A stretch of DNA of 5,029 bases, from positions 1-5,029 of the forward strand of contig JAQGNA010000180.1 in the NCBI GenBank assembly GCA_028292075.1. Reading direction: 5' to 3'. Position 1 is the first letter of the stretch. Each line of letters begins with the position of its first letter. A model generated the notes under the pieces. The model did no database searches, was not told the origin of the DNA, and saw only the letters and a program-made list of their open reading frames with translations. The translations under genes and the position numbers were made by a program. Shown here piece after piece: positions 1 to 5,029 of this stretch. The DNA comes from Rhodoferax sp. GTDB taxonomy: Bacteria > Pseudomonadota > Gammaproteobacteria > Burkholderiales > Burkholderiaceae.

Positions 1-1027
1 CGAGATCGACCTGGTCGGCGAACTGCTGCTGGCCCTGCAGACCGCCCTGCTCGACCTCGCCGACAAGAACGTCGAAGTCATCCTGCCGGGTTTCACCCAT
101 TTGCAGGTGGCGCAGCCGGTGAGCTTCGGGCACCACATGCTGGACTACGTGGAGATGTTCTCGCGCGACGACGAACGCATGCTTGACGTGCGCAAGAGCG
201 TGAACCTCCTGCCGCTGGGCGCGGCGGCACTGGCCGGCACCAGCTACCCGCTGGACCGCGAACTGGTGGCCCGCACCCTCGGCATGGTCGACGAGCAGGG
301 CCGGGCCGCGGTCTGCCAGAACTCGCTGGACGCCGTGAGCGACCGCGACTTCGCCATCGAGTTCACCGCCGCCGCCAGCCTGGCCATGGTGCACATCAGC
401 CGCCTGAGCGAGGAGCTGGTGCTCTGGATGAGCCAGAGCTTCGGCTTCATCGACATCGCCGACCGCTTCTGCACCGGCTCATCGATCATGCCGCAGAAGA
501 AGAACCCCGACGTGCCCGAGCTCGCCCGCGGCAAGACCGGCCGCGTGGTGGGCCACCTCATGGGCCTGATCACCCTGATGAAGGGCCAGCCCCTGGCCTA
601 CAACAAGGACAACCAGGAAGACAAGGAGCCGCTGTTCGACACGGTCGACACCTTGAAGGACACGCTGCGCATCTTCGCCGAGATGATGGGCGGCATCACC
701 ACCAAGCCCGAAGCCATGGAAGCCGCCGTGCGCCGCGGCTATGCCACCGCGACCGACCTGGCCGACTACCTGGTGAAAAAGGGCCTGCCCTTCCGCGATG
801 CCCACGAGGTGGTGGCGCATGCGGTGAAGTCGGCGATCTCGCACCAGGTGGACCTGTCCGAGTTGCCGCTGGCGGTGCTGCAGGGCTTTCATCCCTCGAT
901 CGAGAAGGACGTGTTCGATGTGATGAGCCTGCGCGGTTCGCTGAACGCACGCAATGTGCTGGGCGGTACCGCACCGGCGCAGGTGAAGACGCAGATCGCG
1001 CGGCACCGCGCGCGGCTGGCGGGTTGA
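1..1027 (+). CDS. argH: Argininosuccinate lyase, 3' part (5' end outside window)
   Basis: This cytoplasmic enzyme cleaves argininosuccinate to arginine and fumarate, the last step of arginine biosynthesis. The first complete codon is at base 2, and 341 residues plus a TGA stop are visible. The ArgH family is about 460 residues, so roughly the first 125 are missing. Visible motifs include the THLQ motif of the fumarase/aspartase superfamily (95-106), whose His is an active-site residue, then [11 protein letters not shown] and the mobile signature loop [10 protein letters not shown] (476-505) carrying the catalytic Ser. These are followed by [29 protein letters not shown] and the C-terminal GGTAP. 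The order and spacing are those of an intact lyase. One oddity is about six extra residues (VDEQGRAA, near 287-310) between LGM and VCQNSLD, compared with the Burkholderiales consensus I recall. A TTG at 101 could be taken as a start, but it lies inside THLQ and is certainly internal. The gene converges on the binding-protein gene downstream and appears to be an ordinary housekeeping copy. Confidence 0.97.
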   Translation, partial: EIDLVGELLLALQTALLDLADKNVEVILPGFTHLQVAQPVSFGHHMLDYVEMFSRDDERMLDVRKSVNLLPLGAAALAGTSYPLDRELVARTLGMVDEQGRAAVCQNSLDAVSDRDFAIEFTAAASLAMVHISRLSEELVLWMSQSFGFIDIADRFCTGSSIMPQKKNPDVPELARGKTGRVVGHLMGLITLMKGQPLAYNKDNQEDKEPLFDTVDTLKDTLRIFAEMMGGITTKPEAMEAAVRRGYATATDLADYLVKKGLPFRDAHEVVAHAVKSAISHQVDLSELPLAVLQGFHPSIEKDVFDVMSLRGSLNARNVLGGTAPAQVKTQIARHRARLAG

Positions 1028-1038
1028 TTTGTCTTGTC

Positions 1039-1062
1039 CCCTCTCCCACGCGTGGGAGAGGG
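1039..1062. repeat. Perfect 24-bp palindrome, REP-like hairpin at the convergent junction
   Basis: Two 12-base arms, CCCTCTCCCACG and its exact reverse complement, abut each other. They would form a stem of about 10 bp with a CGCG loop in RNA from either strand. The palindrome starts 11 bp after the argH stop and ends 58 bp before the stop of the convergent binding-protein gene. It is followed by GGCTGGGGCGAGGG. This CTCTCCC/GGGAGAGGG hairpin with a GGGG-GAGGG tail resembles dispersed intergenic repeats I know from many Proteobacteria. Neither strand has a T-run after the stem, so it is not a canonical intrinsic terminator. It may still stop or stabilise the 3' ends of both transcripts. The palindrome is certain; repeat-family membership is from memory. 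Confidence 0.8.
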
Positions 1063-1120
1063 CTGGGGCGAGGGCGCTTGCCTTCGAGTTCACCGCTGAC
1101 TCGACACGCCCTGCCCTCCG

Positions 1121-2122
1121 TCACTCGATCTTGATCCCCCGGTCCTTCACCAGCTTGGCCCACTTCACGCTCTCACTTTCGATGAAGGCGGCGAACTCCT
1201 GGCTGCTGCCGCCGCCGAACTCGTTGCTCTGGCCGAGGATGCGGTCCTTCACCTCGGGATGCTCCATCGCCTTGGCGAACGCGGCCTGCAGCCTGGCGAC
1301 GATGGCGGGCGGCGTTCCCTTCGGCGCGACATAGCCCATCCAGTTCGACACGGTGACCGCGGGATAACCGGCCTCTGTGAAGGTCGGCACGTCAGGCATC
1401 GACGACAGGCGCTTCGCAGAGGTCACGGCGATCGGCCTGATCTTGCCGGCCTGGATCGACGGCAGCGCCGCGCCGGTCTGCTCGAACATCATGTCGACCT
1501 GGCCCGCCAGCAACGCGGTTGCCGCCGGGCCACCGCCCTTGAAAGGCACGCCCACCATGTCGATGCCGGCGGCGCTTTCGAAGAGCTCGGCCGACAGGTG
1601 GTGCGCGCCGCCCGGGCCGGCGTTGGCGATGTTCAGCGCGCCAGGCTTGGCCTCGGCGGCCCCCACGATATCGGCCACCGTCTTGAACGGCTTGTCGGTC
1701 GGCACGGTCAGCACCAGAGGACTTTTCTCCAGCAGGATGATGGGCATGAGCGACTTCGGGTCGAAGTTGACCTTCGGGTAGATCCACGGGTTCACCGCCA
1801 GAGGCCCGAAGCTGCCCATGGCGATGGTGTAGCCGTCGGGCGCGGCGCGCGTCACCAGCTCGATGCCGATGTTGCCGGAGGCACCGGGCCGGTTGTCCAC
1901 GATGACGGGCTGCTTCAGGATCTCGCCGAGCTGCCTGGCCACCAGACGTGTCTTGACGTCGGTGTTGCCGCCGGCCGCGAAGGGCACGATGATGGTGATC
2001 GCCTTGGTGGGATAGCTGGCGGCGGCGTCCTGCGCCGATGCGCTTCCGGTGAGTGCGGCCAGTGCGGCGATTGCGGCCGAAACCACGATCAGCGGTGCCG
2101 CCAGGTGGGATGTCTTGAACAT
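1121..2122 (-). CDS. Bug/TctC-family tripartite tricarboxylate transporter substrate-binding protein (copy 1)
   Basis: This 333-residue protein has the usual length for Bug/TctC periplasmic solute-binding proteins. These capture carboxylates or other small acids, either for TctAB-type transporters or for sensing. Residues 1-30 form a Sec-type signal peptide, with Lys3, a hydrophobic core and an ASA cleavage site before Gln31. The mature part shows family motifs in order: IIVPFAAGGNTD (44-55), DNRPGASGNIG (76-86), APDGYT (94-99), VPFKGGGPA, the AVTSAKR-MPDVPTFTEAG stretch and NWMGYVAPKGTP. The ATG at 2120-2122 is supported by GAGGA six bases upstream and by the immediate signal peptide. It is the downstream gene of a tandem pair, 72 bp after the stop of copy 2, with no clear terminator between them. 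The ligand cannot be read from sequence; a di- or tricarboxylate is inferred from the nearby aconitase-family gene. Alternative names are tctC-like or bug. Confidence 0.95.
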   Translation of the reverse strand: MFKTSHLAAPLIVVSAAIAALAALTGSASAQDAAASYPTKAITIIVPFAAGGNTDVKTRLVARQLGEILKQPVIVDNRPGASGNIGIELVTRAAPDGYTIAMGSFGPLAVNPWIYPKVNFDPKSLMPIILLEKSPLVLTVPTDKPFKTVADIVGAAEAKPGALNIANAGPGGAHHLSAELFESAAGIDMVGVPFKGGGPAATALLAGQVDMMFEQTGAALPSIQAGKIRPIAVTSAKRLSSMPDVPTFTEAGYPAVTVSNWMGYVAPKGTPPAIVARLQAAFAKAMEHPEVKDRILGQSNEFGGGSSQEFAAFIESESVKWAKLVKDRGIKIE

Positions 2123-2128
2123 GAAGTG

Positions 2129-2133
2129 TCCTC
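2129..2133 (-). promoter_or_regulatory. Ribosome binding site of binding-protein copy 1
   Basis: On the minus strand GAGGA lies six bases before the ATG at 2122, a near-ideal Shine-Dalgarno core and spacing. It fixes the start immediately ahead of the signal peptide. A short T-run, GTTTTTAAAC on the minus strand, lies just upstream without a convincing stem, so I do not call it a terminator. Confidence 0.75.
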
Positions 2134-2194
2134 GGTTTAAAAACGGATTGGGGGTGCTATGCCTGTGAGCGGTTGGTTCATGTGCCGCAAGTCA

Positions 2195-3175
2195 TCACTC
2201 GGCGACGATGTGTGCCGAATCGACGATCCGCGCGTACTTGGCCGTCTCTGCGGCGATGAACTCCCTGAACTGCGCCTGGGTCATCGGCGCCGGCTCGCCG
2301 CCCTGGTCCCGCAGGCGTTTGACAAGTTCCGCGTCGCCCAGCGCTTCCGTCACGGCCTTGTTGAGCCGGGCCTGCACGGCGGCCGGCGTGGCAGCCGGCG
2401 CGAACAGGCCGAACCAGTTGTCAAGGTTGTAGGAGGCCAGCGGCGCGTACTCGGCAATGGTTGGAACTTCCGGCAGGAAGCTGGCACGTCGGGCCGACGT
2501 CACCGCCAGCACCTTGACCCGGTTGCCCTTGATGAACGGGGCGGCCCCGGCCATGCTGACGAACGTCATGTCCACGTTGCCCGAGGCCACGTCGACCAGC
2601 TGGCCCGATGAGCCCTTGTAGGGCACGTGGTTCAACCGGATGCCCGCGAGCGACTGCAACAGTTCGCCGTTCAGGTGCTGGGGGTTGCCCACGCCGCTGG
2701 TGGCATAGCTGACCTTGCCCGGGTTCTTTTTCGCATACGCCACCAGCTCTTCGATGGTCTTCGCCGGGAAATTCGCCGAGGTGACCAGCACGTTCGGAAC
2801 CCGCGTGACCAGCGTGATGGGCGCCAGCTCTTTCTCTGGCGCGTAGGTCATGCGGCCCTTGTAGACCAGCGGGTTGATGGCCGTTTCGCCCGCGCTGCCG
2901 AGCAGCAGGGTGTAGCCGTCGCCCCTGGCCTTGGCCACCGCGTTGGCGCCCAGCATGCCGCTCGCACCGGGCTTGTTGTCGATGACGACGGGCTGCCCCA
3001 GCGAAGTGCGCAGCTTGTCGGCCAGCAGCCGGGCAATGGCGTCGACGCCGCCGCCCGCGGTGAACGGCACCACGATCGTCACGGTCCGGGCCGGGTAGTC
3101 CTGGGCGAGAGCAGGAAGAGCGGCCGCGCCCAGCCCAAGCGCCGAGAGCAGCAGCGTTCGACGGAACATCGACAT
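2195..3175 (-). CDS. Bug/TctC-family tripartite tricarboxylate transporter substrate-binding protein (copy 2)
   Basis: This 326-residue secreted binding protein is of the same family as its downstream neighbour. Residues 1-24 form a signal peptide (MSMFRRTLLL, then an Ala/Leu-rich core, ending ALA before Gln25). The Arg-Arg pair before the core is Tat-like but lacks a full Tat consensus, so Sec export is the default. Mature motifs are IVVPFTAGGGVDAIAR (34-49), DNKPGASGMLG (66-76), ARGDGYTLLLGS, VPYKGSSGQLVDVASG, LAVTSARR-PEVPTIAEY and NWFGLFAPAATP. The ATG at 3173-3175 is chosen because GGAG sits five bases upstream. The second ATG, at 3167-3169, would be eleven bases from it. The frame stays open upstream to 3718, but that part is antisense to the hydratase and precedes a clear signal peptide. 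It is the promoter-proximal gene of the pair and divergent from the aconitase-family gene. The two proteins share motifs but differ throughout, so they are not a recent duplication. The ligand is unknown. Confidence 0.95.
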   Translation of the reverse strand: MSMFRRTLLLSALGLGAAALPALAQDYPARTVTIVVPFTAGGGVDAIARLLADKLRTSLGQPVVIDNKPGASGMLGANAVAKARGDGYTLLLGSAGETAINPLVYKGRMTYAPEKELAPITLVTRVPNVLVTSANFPAKTIEELVAYAKKNPGKVSYATSGVGNPQHLNGELLQSLAGIRLNHVPYKGSSGQLVDVASGNVDMTFVSMAGAAPFIKGNRVKVLAVTSARRASFLPEVPTIAEYAPLASYNLDNWFGLFAPAATPAAVQARLNKAVTEALGDAELVKRLRDQGGEPAPMTQAQFREFIAAETAKYARIVDSAHIVAE

Positions 3176-3180
3176 AGGAA

Positions 3181-3184
3181 CTCC
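3181..3184 (-). promoter_or_regulatory. Ribosome binding site of binding-protein copy 2
   Basis: GGAG on the minus strand lies five bases before the ATG at 3175. It selects this start over both the in-frame ATG two codons later and the long upstream open frame. It is preceded by a pyrimidine-rich stretch in the leader. Confidence 0.7.
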
Positions 3185-3236
3185 AAAAGAAAAAGGGTGA
3201 AAGGCAGCGGCGTCGTGCCTCAGGGTTTGCGCTAGA

Positions 3237-3262
3237 TTGCATTTTATAGACGGTAAATGCAA
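3237..3262. promoter_or_regulatory. Perfect 8-bp inverted repeat, candidate operator
   Basis: TTGCATTT (3237-3244) and AAATGCAA (3255-3262) are exact reverse complements separated by 10 bases. The arm centres are 18 bp apart, close to two helical turns. The repeat overlaps the minus-strand -10-like TATAAA and the candidate plus-strand promoter, where a dimeric regulator could control both directions. A looser direct repeat is superimposed: TGCATTTTATAG (3238) and TGCAAAATACAG (3258), 20 bp apart, with 8 of 12 bases identical. The arms are observed; operator function is inferred. No regulator gene is inside the window. GntR- or LysR-type regulators commonly serve such loci, but the sequence does not say which. 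Confidence 0.5.
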
Positions 3263-3272
3263 AATACAGCCT

Positions 3273-5029
3273 ATGGAAAACACCAATGAGGTCTTTGCCC
3301 GCGCCATGACGCTGGGCGAAACGGAAATCCGCGCGACTGATTTGCCTGGTGCGTTCGGCCCACGGCTGCTGGCGCTGCCGTTCGTCCTTCGCCATCTGCT
3401 CGAGAACGTGGTGCGCAACACCCGCGGCGCCGAGCGCTCGGCAGCGGTCGATGCCCTGTTCGCCTGGCTCGGCACCGGCACCAGCGAGGCGGAGATCGCC
3501 TTCCAGCCTGGCCGCGTGCTGATGCACGACACCACCAGCACGCCGGCTTTGGTCGACATCGCCGCCATGCGCGATGCCCTGGCCGAAGCGGGCGTCGATC
3601 CGATGGTCCTGAACCCTGGCCTGCCGGTCGATGTCTCGGTCGACCACTCGCTGGCGGTCGAGGCTTTTGCGCAGAAGGACGCGCCCACCGTCAATCTGCA
3701 GATCGAGATCCGGCGCAACGCCGAGCGCTACCGTTTCCTGCGCTGGGCGTCCAAGGCGGTGGACCGGGTCCGGGTGCACCCGCCGGGCACCGGCATCATG
3801 CACACCATCAACCTGGAGCAGCTGGCCACGGTGGTGACGACCGAGCAGCGCGACGGCGTGACCTGGGCCGTGCCCGACCAGATGATCGGCACGGACAGCC
3901 ACACACCCATGGTGAACGGTATCGGCGTGTTGGGCTGGGGCGTCGGTGGACTGGAGGCCCAGACCGTCATGTTCGGCATGCCGACGATGCTGCGCATCCC
4001 CGACGTGATCGGCGTGCGGCTCACCGGCGCGCTGCAACCGGGCGCGCTCGCCACCGACCTGGCCCTGACCGTGACCCAGCGGCTGCGCGCCATCGGCGTA
4101 TCGGGTGAGTTCGTCGAATACTTCGGGCCGGGCGTGTCGTCGCTCACCGCTGGCGAGCGCGCGGTGGTGAGCAACATGGCGCCCGAGTACGGCGCGACGA
4201 CCGGCTTCTTTCCGGTGGACCGGCACACGTTGGATTACCTGCGCAGCACCGGCCGCACCGAGGCGCATATCGCTTTCGTCGAGGCCTACTGCAAGGCGAC
4301 CGGCTTCTGGTTCGATGCGCAGGCGGAGCCCCGCTACACCCGCGTCGTCGACATCGACCTGGCGGCCATCGGCATGCACATCGCCGGGCCGCGGCGCCCG
4401 CAAGACCTGCTGGACTTCGGCGACAGCACCAGGGCGCTGGAGGCCGTGGGTTTCCGCGCCGAGCAAGGTGGCCCGTTACCCAAGCACGCGGTGGCCCTGG
4501 CCGCGATCACCAGTTGCACCAATACGAGCGACCCCGCCCTGCTGGTTGCCGCGGGGCTGGTGGCCCGCAAGGCGCGCGCACTGGGCCTGAAGGTGCCCCA
4601 CTGGGTCAAGACCTCCCTCGGGCCAGGCTCGCCGGCGGCGGCCTCGTACCTGGCGCGCGCCGGGCTGATCGAAGACCTGGACGCCATCGGCTTCGGCATC
4701 GTGGGCTTCGGCTGCACCACCTGCATCGGCAATTCCGGTCCGTTGACCGCGCCCATCCGCGAGGCCCAGAAAGCGGGTCAAAGCAAGGCCGTGGCCATCC
4801 TTTCGGGCAACCGCAATTTTCCGGGCCGTGTCCACCCGGACATCGAACTCAGCTTCATCATGTCGCCGCCACTGGTCATCGCCTTCGGACTCGCTGGCGA
4901 TGCGGCGCGCAACCTGCGCGAAGAGCCGCTGCAGGTCACCGAGGACGGGCGCCAGGTGTACCTCAAGGATCTATGGCCGACGCGGGAAGAGATCGCCGCG
5001 CACCTGGCCCTGGGCGCCGACCCTGGCGA
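3273..5029 (+). CDS. acnA: Aconitase-superfamily [4Fe-4S] hydratase, AcnA-like, N-terminal 585 residues (3' end outside window)
   Basis: This is a cytoplasmic Fe-S hydro-lyase of the AcnA/AcnD group. The frame runs without a stop to the window edge. AcnA-type proteins are near 860-900 residues, so the C-terminal swivel domain with its Arg and Ser substrate ligands is missing. Iron-sulphur ligands are Cys415 (in SCTNTS), Cys481 and Cys484 (in GCTTCIGNSG). Other conserved active-site residues are Asp124-His125, His177, Asp208-Ser209-His210 (GTDSHT), Asn301 and Glu305, and Arg514 and Arg519 (GNRNFPGR). Two positions depart from AcnA: His85 sits where AcnA has a substrate-binding Gln, and Thr178 replaces Gln after His177. 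The linker before SCTNTS is about 20 residues shorter than in E. coli AcnA as I recall it. The ATG at 3273 gives a normal AcnA-type N terminus but lacks a Shine-Dalgarno sequence; the ATG at 3306 is the alternative. Substrates could be citrate/isocitrate, 2-methylcitrate or a relative. The symbol denotes family resemblance only. Confidence 0.93.
   Translation, partial: MENTNEVFARAMTLGETEIRATDLPGAFGPRLLALPFVLRHLLENVVRNTRGAERSAAVDALFAWLGTGTSEAEIAFQPGRVLMHDTTSTPALVDIAAMRDALAEAGVDPMVLNPGLPVDVSVDHSLAVEAFAQKDAPTVNLQIEIRRNAERYRFLRWASKAVDRVRVHPPGTGIMHTINLEQLATVVTTEQRDGVTWAVPDQMIGTDSHTPMVNGIGVLGWGVGGLEAQTVMFGMPTMLRIPDVIGVRLTGALQPGALATDLALTVTQRLRAIGVSGEFVEYFGPGVSSLTAGERAVVSNMAPEYGATTGFFPVDRHTLDYLRSTGRTEAHIAFVEAYCKATGFWFDAQAEPRYTRVVDIDLAAIGMHIAGPRRPQDLLDFGDSTRALEAVGFRAEQGGPLPKHAVALAAITSCTNTSDPALLVAAGLVARKARALGLKVPHWVKTSLGPGSPAAASYLARAGLIEDLDAIGFGIVGFGCTTCIGNSGPLTAPIREAQKAGQSKAVAILSGNRNFPGRVHPDIELSFIMSPPLVIAFGLAGDAARNLREEPLQVTEDGRQVYLKDLWPTREEIAAHLALGADPG

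Larger units (their letters stand above)
3176..3272. promoter_or_regulatory. Divergent promoter region between binding protein and hydratase
   Basis: These 97 bases separate two genes transcribed away from each other, so both promoters must lie here or overlap the gene ends. The half nearest the hydratase (about 3233-3270) is an AT-rich island in otherwise GC-rich DNA. On the minus strand TATAAA, read from 3248 to 3243, is a good -10-like hexamer for the binding-protein genes. It would leave a leader of about 60 bases, but I see no strong -35 at 16-18 bp. On the plus strand only a weak -10-like CAAAAT (3260-3265) is visible. It is close enough to the hydratase ATG that, if used, the mRNA would have almost no leader. 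Assignment of the individual promoters is tentative. Confidence 0.6.

Noticed and set aside
101..1027. argH as a complete short gene starting at TTG 101
   Set aside because: The frame continues upstream to the window edge with ArgH sequence, and a start at 101 would cut through the THLQ active-site motif.
1039..1062. The palindrome as a classical bidirectional intrinsic terminator
   Set aside because: There is no run of T after the stem on either strand, so it is listed as a REP-like hairpin instead.
479..1163. Open frames antisense to argH on the minus strand
   Set aside because: The plus strand encodes a motif-complete ArgH. The antisense products are Arg/His/Pro-rich without family features.
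1259..2140. Plus-strand open frame across binding-protein copy 1
   Set aside because: It is antisense to a gene with a signal peptide and complete Bug/TctC motifs, and its composition is that of a shadow frame.
3176..3718. Upstream extension of the copy 2 binding-protein frame to an ATG at 3718, giving a 507-residue protein
   Set aside because: The added 181 residues lie antisense to the hydratase, have no recognisable domain, and precede a clear signal peptide that has its own ribosome site at 3181-3184.
2421..4466. 681-codon open frame on the minus strand
   Set aside because: It is a GC-rich shadow. It is out of frame with the binding-protein gene, antisense to the hydratase, and full of His/Arg/Gly low-complexity sequence typical of wrong-frame reading.
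3273..5029. Calling the hydratase AcnD (Fe-S 2-methylcitrate dehydratase) outright
   Set aside because: His85 and the GTDSHTP motif fit AcnD, but GVLGWGVGGLEA and GCTTCIGNSG are AcnA-type, and no prpC, prpB or prpF neighbour is visible.

Overview
The window is GC-rich, with G/C-ending codons throughout. It looks like a chromosomal segment of a betaproteobacterium of the order Burkholderiales, most likely Comamonadaceae (Variovorax/Acidovorax-like). Two things suggest this. The argininosuccinate lyase closely follows the version I know from that group. Two periplasmic binding proteins belong to the Bug/TctC family, which is greatly expanded in these bacteria. The placement is by pattern recognition, not by a search.

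Layout from left to right. (1) The 3' three quarters of argH on the + strand, ending at 1027. (2) A 93-bp convergent gap holding a perfect 24-bp GC-rich palindrome (1039-1062), which looks like a dispersed REP-type repeat. (3) Two tandem minus-strand genes for secreted Bug/TctC solute-binding proteins (1121-2122 and 2195-3175), 72 bp apart and probably co-transcribed leftward. (4) A 97-bp divergent promoter region with an AT-rich island and a perfect 8-bp inverted repeat (3237-3262). (5) The first 585 codons of an aconitase-superfamily Fe-S hydratase on the + strand (3273 to the window end), open at the right edge.

The right-hand part reads as one metabolic module. The binding proteins would capture an extracytoplasmic carboxylate. 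The divergently transcribed hydratase would isomerise or dehydrate a tricarboxylate or related hydroxy acid in the cytoplasm. A shared operator between them could couple the two. No TctA/TctB membrane subunits and no regulator gene are visible. argH is a core arginine-biosynthesis gene, appears unrelated to this module, and is separated from it by the palindrome.

The most interesting point is the hydratase. Its Fe-S and catalytic residues are intact and its overall sequence is AcnA-like. However, two positions next to the substrate differ from ordinary AcnA: His85 replaces the usual Gln, and Thr178 replaces the Gln after the catalytic-region His177. The His is a feature I associate with 2-methylcitrate dehydratase AcnD and with LeuC. 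A substrate other than citrate is therefore plausible. I see no CRISPR array, tRNA, rRNA, insertion sequence or phage gene, and no evidence of a wholly new system.
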